A stretch of 64,000 bases of DNA from UBA11574 sp963752565 (GTDB lineage: Bacteria; Desulfobacterota; Desulfobacteria; Desulfobacterales; UBA11574). The position numbers were made by a program, and so were the translations under genes. The stretch spans positions 186,001 to 250,000 of the forward strand of contig CAVVZC010000002.1 of the NCBI GenBank assembly GCA_963752565.1. Reading direction: 5' to 3'. Position 1 is the stretch's first letter. Each line of letters starts with the position of its first letter. The notes beneath the pieces are model-generated. The model made no database searches and was not told where the DNA came from. It worked only from the letters and a program-made list of their open reading frames with translations. Positions 51,971 to 60,808 of this stretch are shown here, piece by piece.

Positions 51971-54900
51971 CTATGTTAGTGAGCGCTCACCGAGATTACC
52001 GCATCGATGGTAGTTGAAACAGATGCTCTGCTCCTGGAAATACTGCAACAGCTCGATCTTCCCTTCCATGGAAACTTTTGATCGAGAAATAAAAAATCCG
52101 GTTTCTGCCGCTGCCTGAAATATTGGGGGGGGCACCCGATCCGGTGATGCATAACGGATACGATGAATCTCGGGGATCATCTCAATCAGATCTTCGTCGG
52201 ACTGCCTGATGATTGGCACATCACTCAAAAACTGCTGACCTTTTTTACTGTACAAAAACGTTGTAACCGAATTGTTCAAGGCTGTGGGTAGGCTCACGGA
52301 AGTCTCGCACCCGGCAATCTTTGCCGCAGCAATTCTTGCCAGTGCATCGAACAGGCTGTCGTTGTGATGGATACGAATGACGACTGTCCCAATGGGCAGG
52401 TAGCGAACCAAATTATCCTGCCCTCGCAGATGAAAGTAATCTTTTTCTTGGGAGAATTCCTGTTCCCAATGATACAGATAACTTTTGACGGCCCGGATAA
52501 TCCTGAAAAGATCCGTCTTAAACGCCTCCAGCCGGCCCCAATCCTGCTTCAGTTTCCATTCCTGAACCAGCTGAAACAAGGGATAATCGTTTTGAATGGC
52601 TCCTGCCGAGGGAAACCCAACATCCTCAAAATCCATAAATTGGAAAACGTAGTTGGGTCCCCCGGCCTTGATGCCCCCCCCCAGCGCTGATTTGCCCATA
52701 CCACCAAAAGGCTGTCGCAAAACAATGGCGCCGGTGGTATGACGATTGATGTATAGATTTCCGGCTCTGATCCGTTTCTTCCAGTAATCATGCTCCCGCC
52801 GATCGAGACTCTCCAGACCAGAGGTCAATCCGTAACCGGTCTGGTTGACCATTTCAATGGCATGCCCCAGATCTTTGGCACACATCACCCCTAACAATGG
52901 GCCGAAAAACTCGGTGAGGTGCGTGAAACTTCCAGGCTGAACCCCCCATTTTATGCCCGGCGTCCACATGTGGGGGTTGTTGTAGACATTTTTGGGTGCA
53001 AGCGCCCAGGATTCATCCGGCTCGAGTTGGGTCAGGGCACGCTTTAGGTCACCCTTTGGGGGTTGAATCAATGGCCCCATTTTGTTTTCAAAATTCCAGC
53101 AAGAACCAACGGCATAGCTATTGGCAGCATCGATCAGTTGACGTTTGAAGGCTTTATCCTCATAGACTTCTTTTTCCAAAATCAGCAATGATGTGGCACT
53201 GCATTTTTGACCGCAGTTGCTAAAGGCCGACTGAAGCACATGTTTGATGGCCTGGGCTCTATCAGCCATGGCAGTGACAATGGTTGCGTTTTTGCCTCCG
53301 GTTTCAGCCGTCAAAAAAACTGAAGGTCTTTGTTTTAAAAGGGTCATCCCGGTATCCGTGCCGCCGGTCATAATGATGAAATCCACATCCGGATGTTCGG
53401 CAAGTTTTGCACCGGTTGTCGAACCGGAACAAGGAAGAAACTGCAAAACATTTTTGGAAACACCGCCGTTCCAAAAACATTGACACAACTGCCACGCCGT
53501 AAGGACCGCAGCAGATGATGGTTTGAATATCACCGTGTTGCCGGCAGCTAAAGAAGCTATGATTCCGCCACTGGGGATGGCAATGGGAAAATTCCAAGGG
53601 GAAATAACCAACCCTACCCCTTTGCCGCGGGTTTGGACATTTTTCAAATCAGAAAAGACCATAGCAGAGAACGGATAGTATTCGGCAAAATCAATGGCCT
53701 CCGAAACTTCAACGTCGGCTTCCGAAAAAATCTTTCCGGTATCAGCGGCAGCAGCCCCGATAAGATCTCCCCTGGCCTTGCGGAGTTCCATGGCCACCCG
53801 AGAAAGGATTTCATGGCGCTGTTCCATGTTTTTGGAGCGCCAACCATCCGGATCTTCTCTGGCCGTAGTCAAAGCATGGTTTACATCCGTATCAATTGCC
53901 TCGACATAGGACGCCACACAGATTTCTTCCGGCAACCGGGAATGATCCATGCACGATCTCTTCGGCCGGTCTTTATAGATGTCGCCCCCTGCCGTCACCA
54001 AAGGTATGTGCATGGGTTTATCTGGTTCGTGTTTAAACCATTTTTTCCGGATAGCTTCGGCCCATGTACGATTTGAAGCCAGGGACCAGTCTGTATCCGG
54101 CTCGTTAATAAATTCGTTTTCAAAAAACGTCCCCATTTTATCACTGAACGAGTCCTTGAGACGGTTCTGAATCCGCTTCGGCGTATGGCGCACCCGATGT
54201 TTATGCTCACAGGAAGCAACAAATTGTTTTTTCAAAAACTCCCATTCTTTGGAATCTGTTTTGAGGTTAAACGAATACCGCAGGAAATTTTCCGCTTCTG
54301 TATTTTCATCCAGCCGGCGGATCAGATAGGCAATGGCATTGATGAACTGATCTTTCGTGGCAACCGGGGCGTACAGCATGATATCGGCGGGTATTTCCTG
54401 AATGGCCCGGCGTATGTGATCTGCCATTCCCTCCAGCATTTCAAATGAAAAATAATCGGCAACATTATTTTGCATCGCCAGCCGATACGCATACGCCAGC
54501 TCAAACAGATTGTGGGAGGCAATCCCCAGATGAACCGCCTGAATATTATCCGGCGCCATGCCATAATCGATCATTTTTTTATAATTGGCATCCACATCAA
54601 GCTTGTTGTCATATAGCGCCAAAGGCCAGTTGCGTATCGCTGCTTCCAGTTTTTCCATTTCCATGTTGGCACCTTTGACGAGGCGAATTCTGATGGGAGC
54701 GCCACCATTTGCCACCCGCGCTTTGGCCCAGGCCGTAAGTGATTGCTGTACGGCATATGAATCCGGCAAATAGGCCTGCAATGCAATACCCGCCATATAA
54801 TTTTTTAATGCATCCTGCTCCAGGGTTTGCTTAAACGCGGCAACGGTTATTTCCAGATCCCGGTACTCTTCCATATCAAGGGTTATCAGTTTCGGAACCA

Positions 54901-55573
54901 TTGTCCCGTTGTTTCGACGATAAAGATTGTCTCTGGCAGCCGTGTATAGCAGAAAAAGCCGTTCTTTTAAAATTTGGACCGTATGCTCAAATGCCAATGG
55001 TTCGATTTGGGAGTAGATGGTAGAAATTTTTATAGAAAGACATTCAATCTCGGAATCTTTCAAATCGCTGATATATGTATCAAGACGCTGAAGGGCTTCT
55101 TTTTCTCCAAGCAGGGCTTCTCCTAAATGATTGATGTTCATCTGAACACCCTGTTTTTTTCGTTTTTGCAAATGTGCGTACAAGGACTCGGGTTCGCCCG
55201 GAATAATGGCGCGGCTGCTGTCATGGCGCATTTTTTCAATGACTTTAGGAACTGAAATGCTGGGAATGTAACGACCCAAACCAAGAAACATTTGTACCAG
55301 AAGTTTGTCCACGGATGAAAAAAAATCGGGTACGCCATATTTTCTAAGCAAGCTGTTGATTTGATCTGCAACACGGCTGGGGTTGTGGGACCTGAAGCTT
55401 TGATCAATCATTTTGGTGAGAATGACTTTGTCCAAAGGATGGATCAACAACCGCATCATTTGTTCGGCAATCCCTTTTTCTTCAGCCGTTAACAATTTAT
55501 TGGCCAGGTTTTGCCAGACTTTTGCAAGATCAATGGCTTCATTTATAATTGTCTCATCATGTTGTGGATCCAT
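51971..55573 (-). CDS. putA: Bifunctional proline dehydrogenase / delta-1-pyrroline-5-carboxylate dehydrogenase
   Basis: 1200 residues, about the length of PutA. The N-terminal PRODH barrel has 'IRIRLVKGANMEMEKLEAAI' and 'EMLEGMADHIRRAIQEIPAD'. The aldehyde dehydrogenase part has 'VGLVISPWNFPIAIPSGGII', the catalytic Glu in 'LTAETGGKNATIV' (about residue 753) and the catalytic Cys in 'SNCGQKCSATSLLIL' (about residue 786). It oxidises proline to glutamate in two steps. No DNA-binding ribbon-helix-helix is present at the N-terminus, so it is not self-regulating as in E. coli. It ends 'GNLGERSLT', overlapping a 12-bp palindrome. Confidence 0.94.
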   Translation of the reverse strand: MDPQHDETIINEAIDLAKVWQNLANKLLTAEEKGIAEQMMRLLIHPLDKVILTKMIDQSFRSHNPSRVADQINSLLRKYGVPDFFSSVDKLLVQMFLGLGRYIPSISVPKVIEKMRHDSSRAIIPGEPESLYAHLQKRKKQGVQMNINHLGEALLGEKEALQRLDTYISDLKDSEIECLSIKISTIYSQIEPLAFEHTVQILKERLFLLYTAARDNLYRRNNGTMVPKLITLDMEEYRDLEITVAAFKQTLEQDALKNYMAGIALQAYLPDSYAVQQSLTAWAKARVANGGAPIRIRLVKGANMEMEKLEAAIRNWPLALYDNKLDVDANYKKMIDYGMAPDNIQAVHLGIASHNLFELAYAYRLAMQNNVADYFSFEMLEGMADHIRRAIQEIPADIMLYAPVATKDQFINAIAYLIRRLDENTEAENFLRYSFNLKTDSKEWEFLKKQFVASCEHKHRVRHTPKRIQNRLKDSFSDKMGTFFENEFINEPDTDWSLASNRTWAEAIRKKWFKHEPDKPMHIPLVTAGGDIYKDRPKRSCMDHSRLPEEICVASYVEAIDTDVNHALTTAREDPDGWRSKNMEQRHEILSRVAMELRKARGDLIGAAAADTGKIFSEADVEVSEAIDFAEYYPFSAMVFSDLKNVQTRGKGVGLVISPWNFPIAIPSGGIIASLAAGNTVIFKPSSAAVLTAWQLCQCFWNGGVSKNVLQFLPCSGSTTGAKLAEHPDVDFIIMTGGTDTGMTLLKQRPSVFLTAETGGKNATIVTAMADRAQAIKHVLQSAFSNCGQKCSATSLLILEKEVYEDKAFKRQLIDAANSYAVGSCWNFENKMGPLIQPPKGDLKRALTQLEPDESWALAPKNVYNNPHMWTPGIKWGVQPGSFTHLTEFFGPLLGVMCAKDLGHAIEMVNQTGYGLTSGLESLDRREHDYWKKRIRAGNLYINRHTTGAIVLRQPFGGMGKSALGGGIKAGGPNYVFQFMDFEDVGFPSAGAIQNDYPLFQLVQEWKLKQDWGRLEAFKTDLFRIIRAVKSYLYHWEQEFSQEKDYFHLRGQDNLVRYLPIGTVVIRIHHNDSLFDALARIAAAKIAGCETSVSLPTALNNSVTTFLYSKKGQQFLSDVPIIRQSDEDLIEMIPEIHRIRYASPDRVPPPIFQAAAETGFFISRSKVSMEGKIELLQYFQEQSICFNYHRCGNLGERSLT
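51979..51990. promoter_or_regulatory. 12-bp palindrome at the putA stop
   Basis: GTGAGCGCTCAC is a perfect palindrome with the same GA-GCGC-TC core as the operator at 36784-36805, but the outer bases of the half-sites differ. It is inside the last codons of putA and 28 bp before the ACT gene. It may be a weak or unrelated site. Confidence 0.3.
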
Positions 55574-55734
55574 GGATTTTTATCCCCTATCGACCGGTTT
55601 GAAACCCCCTAATTGATCGTAAACAAAATGGGAAAAATAATTCGGGTAACATATTCTTGACAGACATACGTTTAACTTATAATTGAGTGCCATCAATTTA
55701 ACCAGGATTTTCCAGAAGAAGGAGCCAAAGCGAA

Positions 55735-56223
55735 ATGACCGACATTTATAACTTTTTAGACGACCACCAAATAGAGTACGAACGCCATGATCATCCCCCG
55801 GTTTATACAGTTGAGGATGTCAATCGTCTTGTTCCCCCGCTCCCGGCGGCAAAAACAAAAAGTCTCTTTTTACGCGATGCAAAAAGTTTAAGGCATTTTC
55901 TGGTTATTGTAAAAGGTGAAAAACGGGTCAACCTGAAAGCATTGCCGGATCTACTGAACAGCAGCAAACTACGTTTTGGCTCGCCAGAGCGATTGAAGAA
56001 ACACCTGGGTGTGGATCCCGGTTCGGTCTCCCTTTTTGCCGTTGTCAACGATATCGGCAAGGCTGTCGAACTCATCATAGACAGCGCTTTATGGAAGTCG
56101 AATGCTTTTCAGTTCCATCCTCTTATCAACACCAGCACCTTGGTTATTTCAAGGGACAATATTATACAATTTTTGGATAAGACCGGACACGACGCTCAAA
56201 TACTTGATGTTCCCGGATTGTAG
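55735..56223 (+). CDS. Prolyl-tRNA deacylase of the YbaK/ProX family
   Basis: 162 residues with the YbaK/EbsC-type editing fold: 'IYNFLDDHQIEYERHDHPPV', 'VPPLPAAKTKSLFLRDAKSL', the catalytic-site lysine in 'LVIVKGEKRVNLKALPDLL', and 'LGVDPGSVSLFAVVND'. These enzymes clear alanyl-tRNA(Pro) or cysteinyl-tRNA(Pro). It is divergent from putA, so both proline-related genes share one promoter region. Confidence 0.88.
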   Translation: MTDIYNFLDDHQIEYERHDHPPVYTVEDVNRLVPPLPAAKTKSLFLRDAKSLRHFLVIVKGEKRVNLKALPDLLNSSKLRFGSPERLKKHLGVDPGSVSLFAVVNDIGKAVELIIDSALWKSNAFQFHPLINTSTLVISRDNIIQFLDKTGHDAQILDVPGL

Positions 56224-56352
56224 CACCAAGTTCGTCTTAATCCTGAAATATTTTTTTAGGATTTACGAATTTCCAATTCATATACGAGATGTTTTTTAAC
56301 AAGATCAATAAAACATAGCAATTAGGTGGAGGCGGACTGTAGAGTACGCTGC

Positions 56353-56745
56353 TTAAATAATTCCGTTATGGCAGGCAACACATTTAATCTCAACACATGC
56401 ATCCTTGGGCAGCCTGCTGACCTCTACCACCGCCCTTGCCGGCCGATGCTCTGAAAAATATTCAGCATAAATGGCGTTGAAAGTGGCAAAATTGTTTAAA
56501 TCGGTTACGAAAACATCCACGGCAACGATATGGTTTAAATTATATCCTGCGGCCAGTACGATCTGCAAAAGGTTCTCCAGTGCCTGCTTGGCCTGAGGAA
56601 CAAAATCAGAACTGACCAGTTCGCCGGTCTCTGGTTGTATTCCGAGCTGCCCGCTCACAAAAAGCCAGGGCGCCACGGTTATCCCCTGGGAATACGGTCC
56701 GATGGCAGCCGGCGCTCGATCGGTTTGAATCACTTTGCACGTCAT
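56353..56745 (-). CDS. ridA: RidA-family enamine/imine deaminase
   Basis: 130 residues. 'APAAIGPYSQGITVAPWLFV', 'SGQLGIQPETGELVSSDFVP', 'QAKQALENLLQIVLAAGYNL' and the C-terminal 'RPARAVVEVSRLPKDACVEI' with the arginine that binds the carboxylate are the RidA signature. It hydrolyses reactive 2-aminoacrylate from serine and threonine breakdown. It is convergent with the deacylase gene and probably monocistronic. Confidence 0.93.
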   Translation of the reverse strand: MTCKVIQTDRAPAAIGPYSQGITVAPWLFVSGQLGIQPETGELVSSDFVPQAKQALENLLQIVLAAGYNLNHIVAVDVFVTDLNNFATFNAIYAEYFSEHRPARAVVEVSRLPKDACVEIKCVACHNGII

Positions 56746-56812
56746 GATATTCTCCCTTGTTGCCCCTAACCTATCGTCACTGTTTACTGGTCACTGGTCA
56801 CCCATATCAATA

Positions 56813-58297
56813 TTACCAGTCATAAAGAATTTCCCAGTGATCATCAAAGGACGGATCTTTCTGTGTGTAATGATGCGACAATGTTTTACCTTTTCCCGTC
56901 CCTGTATTCTCGGTTTCCTTCCAATACCGGAGGTAAATGGCCGGTAGTAAATTCAAGGCGGTTTGGGAACTGACCGGTTTTGCTCCATCCTCCAGCCACA
57001 CTTCTTTTTGCTCGATCACCTTCCAGATGGTGCCCGAGACCTTGCTTCTGACCCGTTCACCCACGTGGGGAAGCGCCAGCTTTTCCCGAAGTTCTTTGAA
57101 TTTGTATGTCGATTGCTCCCCGTAATCCAGAATTCTTTCACCAAATATCATAATACCAATGGCACCTATGGGAGCGGTGATAAGGATCGACAGCACTGCA
57201 ACAGCGAGAATCACCTCACCGGCTGCCACACCGGCGGCAAGGGGAACCGCACCAATGGCAGCTTGCACGGTGGCCTTCGGTATATATGCTACCACACAAA
57301 AGAGCTTTTCCTTCCAGTCATAAGGCGTTCCAAACAAAGACACATAGGTGCCGACACTTCTGAAAACAAGCCCTACAAAGATAACGATTGCCCCGGCCAA
57401 TCCGGCTTTCCACGCCACGTGAATGTTAACCTGAGCCCCGACCAGAACAAAAAGTAAAAGTTCCGCAAAAATCCAGAGCTTTTTGAGCTTCTGAGAAATA
57501 AGATGCGCAATCGGCTCGGCCTTTTCCAAAATAATAAAACCGATGGCCATCACACCCAACAGGCTTGCCACAGCTACATGCTCTTCTACAATCGATTCGA
57601 ACCATGTCAGCAAAATGGCAACCCCCATGACCATCATGGTGCGTTTAGGGGGACGCCAGTCATACTTTGTAAAAAGCCGATACAAAAAATATCCCGGAAT
57701 GAGTCCGATGATTATTCCCAAAACAATAGAAATCGGAATATCAGCCAGTTGCAAAAAAATATTCGTCTGCTCTCCTCCATACATGCCCAGAAATACGGTA
57801 AAAAGAACAATGACGAAAACATCGTCCAGGGAAGAAGCCCCAAGGACTAGGGTGGGTATTCCTTTTTTGGCTCCCCGCCCCCGATCCATAAAATCGATCA
57901 TTAGCGGCACAACAACAGCGGGTGATACCGCTGCCAGTATGCTCCCTAAGATGGTGGCCTCGAGATAGGTGATATGGAGCAGTTTGGGTGCAACGAGTAC
58001 AACGCCGACAATCTCAAAAATAGCTGGAACCGCGCTCATAATGACGGCTGCACGTCCCACGCGGTTCAAAGCATCGCGACGGAGTTCAAATCCTGCCCTG
58101 AGCAAAATTACGATGAGGGCTATTTTTCTGAAATCTCCCGAAACTTTCATCATTTCAGGAGACATGAAGTTCAACACATATGGTCCGACCAGAACCCCGA
58201 TAATCAACATTCCGATGAGACCCGGCAATTGAATACGTTTGAAGAGATAATCAGCACTGAGTCCAAAAATAATAATGAGCGCCAAACCAAAAGCCAT
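56813..58297 (-). CDS. Cation/proton antiporter (CPA superfamily)
   Basis: 494 residues with about 12 helices. 'IQLPGLIGMLIIGVLVGPYV', 'LVLGASSLDDVFVIVLFTVF' (the acidic pair of the ion site, SSLDD) and 'FCVVAYIPKATVQAAIGAVP' are typical of CPA Na+/H+ or K+/H+ antiporters. A soluble tail of about 100 residues ('YKFKELREKLALPHVGERVR', 'LNLLPAIYLRYWKETENTGT') follows and may be regulatory. The ion cannot be assigned. Confidence 0.9.
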   Translation of the reverse strand: MAFGLALIIIFGLSADYLFKRIQLPGLIGMLIIGVLVGPYVLNFMSPEMMKVSGDFRKIALIVILLRAGFELRRDALNRVGRAAVIMSAVPAIFEIVGVVLVAPKLLHITYLEATILGSILAAVSPAVVVPLMIDFMDRGRGAKKGIPTLVLGASSLDDVFVIVLFTVFLGMYGGEQTNIFLQLADIPISIVLGIIIGLIPGYFLYRLFTKYDWRPPKRTMMVMGVAILLTWFESIVEEHVAVASLLGVMAIGFIILEKAEPIAHLISQKLKKLWIFAELLLFVLVGAQVNIHVAWKAGLAGAIVIFVGLVFRSVGTYVSLFGTPYDWKEKLFCVVAYIPKATVQAAIGAVPLAAGVAAGEVILAVAVLSILITAPIGAIGIMIFGERILDYGEQSTYKFKELREKLALPHVGERVRSKVSGTIWKVIEQKEVWLEDGAKPVSSQTALNLLPAIYLRYWKETENTGTGKGKTLSHHYTQKDPSFDDHWEILYDW

Positions 58298-58315
58298 ATC
58301 TACCTCTTTTTAACC

Positions 58316-58732
58316 TCAATCGCCAATCAGTTTTTTAATCTCATCCAGAAGCGGTGACATCAGCGGACGCCATTTGGGCTGAATGGCCTTGTCCCCATGC
58401 CAGTCAAATTCAACAGCATCAAATTTTTCAGGTATGATATGTGTTTCACCAGCGCCATATTTATGTTCCGGATAATACTCTACCCAGAGCATGCGATGGG
58501 GATCGATGTCAAACTCCTTTGCTACAAGAGTGGCGATGTGACTGCTGCAGCTCCTGACCGACATTTTACTTTCTTTGATATCGGAAACCACAACGATCAT
58601 CGGCCTTATATGCATCAAGTCCTTTTTATTCCCCTTTTTAAGGTCATAGATTCGGAGCCTGCATTTTCCACTACCAAGTTTTAACTTGCCGCCCCATCCT
58701 CTCCAGGCGTATATATCATCGTATATCAGCAT
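58316..58732 (-). CDS. Conserved-looking small protein of unknown function
   Basis: 138 residues, no signal, no membrane helix. It has strands ('CRLRIYDLKKGNKKDLMHIR', 'PMIVVVSDIKESKMSVRSCS') and a Trp/Tyr-rich second half ('RMLWVEYYPEHKYGAGETHI', 'FDAVEFDWHGDKAIQPKWRP'). I do not recognise a family. It lies 18 bp before the antiporter gene on the same strand, so it may be co-transcribed with it. Confidence 0.6.
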   Translation of the reverse strand: MLIYDDIYAWRGWGGKLKLGSGKCRLRIYDLKKGNKKDLMHIRPMIVVVSDIKESKMSVRSCSSHIATLVAKEFDIDPHRMLWVEYYPEHKYGAGETHIIPEKFDAVEFDWHGDKAIQPKWRPLMSPLLDEIKKLIGD

Positions 58733-58793
58733 TAAATCTCGTTAAGCAGTTAAATTGTTGGGTGGTTAAATAATCGCTATTTATGAAAAACGA

Positions 58794-59039
58794 TTACCGC
58801 GTGTGCCCGGGAACTTCATAAGTGGTACACGAACCGCTTCCGCAGGTTCTGCTCTGGGATTTAACCCCCTGACTTTTTCCGGAACCATCGGCCATACTGT
58901 AGCTGGTTGAGCTGAGAACCCGCTCAAGTTCATTGCACTCGCATTTTGGGCACTTAAGCTCAATTTCTTCGTCCTTATTCATAACGAGCAGTTCAATAAA
59001 TTCTTCACATTTTAAACATTTAAACTCATATATCGGCAT
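58794..59039 (-). CDS. FmdB-type zinc ribbon protein
   Basis: 81 residues from the ATG at 59039 with AAGGAG upstream; a longer frame starts at 59096. The start 'MPIYEFKCLKCEEFIELLVM' and the second CxxC in 'LKCPKCECNELERVLSSTSY' define the FmdB putative regulatory protein family. The tail is Ser/Gly-rich with two more Cys. It probably binds one zinc; the cellular role is unsettled. Confidence 0.85.
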   Translation of the reverse strand: MPIYEFKCLKCEEFIELLVMNKDEEIELKCPKCECNELERVLSSTSYSMADGSGKSQGVKSQSRTCGSGSCTTYEVPGHTR

Positions 59040-59639
59040 AATTACACTCCTTAAAGCCTTTAGGCGCGTTAGATGTAATGAAGTCTGATTTTCCATTGAT
59101 TATGGTAGGTTAGATATTCTGTTACTCTCGCATTTTTTCGTTCTTGTCAAGACATTTTATTCGTTTTTCATCATCTGCATTACATCCCAACAGAATAGCT
59201 CCAGAGGATCTTTCATCTCATTCTTTTTGACTCGACAGGCTTTATCACGGATGAGTATTCGGACTGCATGTCCCGGTCAGTTGCCCCAATGTTGCGCCCG
59301 AGGTTCTCATGCCCGAGAATACCTGTCAGGATAAAGCTGCTTACCGAGAGAAGGCGAAGAGGCTTGCTGCGAATTTTCTATAAGAACTTCAAGCAGTTTG
59401 ATAACGATGTATCGGAAGAAGATAAAAAAATCACTATACACACATAGGATTTGATAATATATTTTTAGCCTAATTTTTATGCAACGATAGGGTTTACTTG
59501 CCCGTATCCTATATGTTATTGCCAGTGCATATTGGACGATCAAATATTTTGTGGTTCAGCTAAATACATGGCACAATTAAATTTTTAGCTTGTTTCACTT
59601 TCAGAAAGAAAATTCTTGTCAAACCAAAAGGGATACGAC
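59040..59639. other. 600-bp gap with a possible pckA remnant
   Basis: Upstream of the channel gene. The part near 59330-59448 reads, across one frame shift, 'YREKAKRLAANF' then 'YKNFKQFDNDVSEEDKKI' on the plus strand. This resembles the C-terminal end of ATP-dependent PEP carboxykinase. The rest has no recognisable content. Confidence 0.3.
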
Positions 59640-60488
59640 ATGGACCCAAGTGATTTAATAATGACGATTCCAGCTGGCTTTCGAATTGTTGCCATTGTGT
59701 TGCTTGCCATTCTTGCCCACTTTGCCGTCCAGGGACTCAAGCGGTTGAGCCGGTGGATGCTTACTTTGAAACTGGAAGCAGAAGCTTCAACCACGGAAAG
59801 CTTTACCCGGCGATATCCCAAGGTTGCCACGGTGACCACTATCCTCGTCAGCGGTCTAACTTTTGTCATCTATTTCATGGCCATCGGGTTAATCTTAAGG
59901 GAATTTAAGGTTTCTTTGACCGCATACCTGGCAAGCGCTTCTGTTATCGGACTTGCTGTTGGGTTCGGGTTGCAGGGTCTTGTACAGGATGTTATTATCG
60001 GGTTAACCCTTATTTTCTCGGATGCGCTCAGCATCGAAGATATCGTGGAGCTGTCGGGACAGATTGGTAGAGTCGAAAACATCGGATTAAGATTTACGAC
60101 GCTGGTCAATCTGCATGGCCAGAAGATCTATGTTCCCAACCGCAATATCACCATGATCAGCCGATTTCGTCGAGGGGCTATCCGAGGGTATGTGGATATC
60201 CAAGTTCCTGATGGAATTGAAGAAAAAACGGTGACAGAAGCGGTTAAATCCATTGCTACGGGGTTGTACAATCAACAAAAGTCCATTATTTTGGAAAAGC
60301 CCGAACTCTTTGGTGTAAAAGAGGCCAAAGGTGGCAACTGGCGCTATCTTCGGGTCAAGTTTCGGCTGTGGCCAGGTCAGTCCGCAATCATAGAGACCAC
60401 ATTCAAACAAAGAGTTATTGATTTCATGAAAAAGCTATATCCGAATTATGCGGATTGGATGATCACCATCGCGTATCGCGTTGAATAG
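59640..60488 (+). CDS. MscS-family mechanosensitive channel
   Basis: 282 residues from the ATG at 59640 (a TTG at 59616 is less likely). Three membrane helices are followed by the pore helix pattern 'ASASVIGLAVGFGLQGLVQD' with Gly/Ala packing. Then come the MscS beta domain 'FSDALSIEDIVELSGQIGRV' and 'ENIGLRFTTLVNLHGQKIYV', and a short alpha-beta cap. It releases solutes on osmotic downshift. GGGA precedes the start. Confidence 0.92.
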   Translation: MDPSDLIMTIPAGFRIVAIVLLAILAHFAVQGLKRLSRWMLTLKLEAEASTTESFTRRYPKVATVTTILVSGLTFVIYFMAIGLILREFKVSLTAYLASASVIGLAVGFGLQGLVQDVIIGLTLIFSDALSIEDIVELSGQIGRVENIGLRFTTLVNLHGQKIYVPNRNITMISRFRRGAIRGYVDIQVPDGIEEKTVTEAVKSIATGLYNQQKSIILEKPELFGVKEAKGGNWRYLRVKFRLWPGQSAIIETTFKQRVIDFMKKLYPNYADWMITIAYRVE

Positions 60489-60808
60489 GGCTTTTTTAAA
60501 ACCAGCAATTATAATATATATTTAAATTCGCACACGGTGCCATATTTAATACGTCTAAATTGAAATATGTATCTCTAAAAAAGAAAGATGGTCAGTCCAT
60601 CGTCAAAGTGTAGGACGTCATCTATTATGAAGAAGAAATCGAGCTGGTCAAAGTTGACGGCAAATGGGAGCTTTAAGAAGAATCAGAAGTGCAAGAACAA
60701 AAAATACTCAGAGAATCTGAAATCACACACCAACTGAGGAAGCATTTTGTAATTCCATAAAATTGGATAAATTTTGATCGCTTCGGCCCTAAAGGCCTCT
60801 ACTCGAAT
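60489..60808 (+). pseudogene. Gap with a decayed coding fragment (about 60559-60760)
   Basis: On the plus strand 'LKYVSLKKKDGQSIVKV' is followed by a stop, then 'DVIYYEEEIELVKVDGKWEL', another stop, and 'EESEVQEQKILRESEITHQL'. The shared frame and the 'KVDGKWEL' motif suggest the tail of a lost small protein, possibly NTF2-like. Not functional as it stands. Confidence 0.4.
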
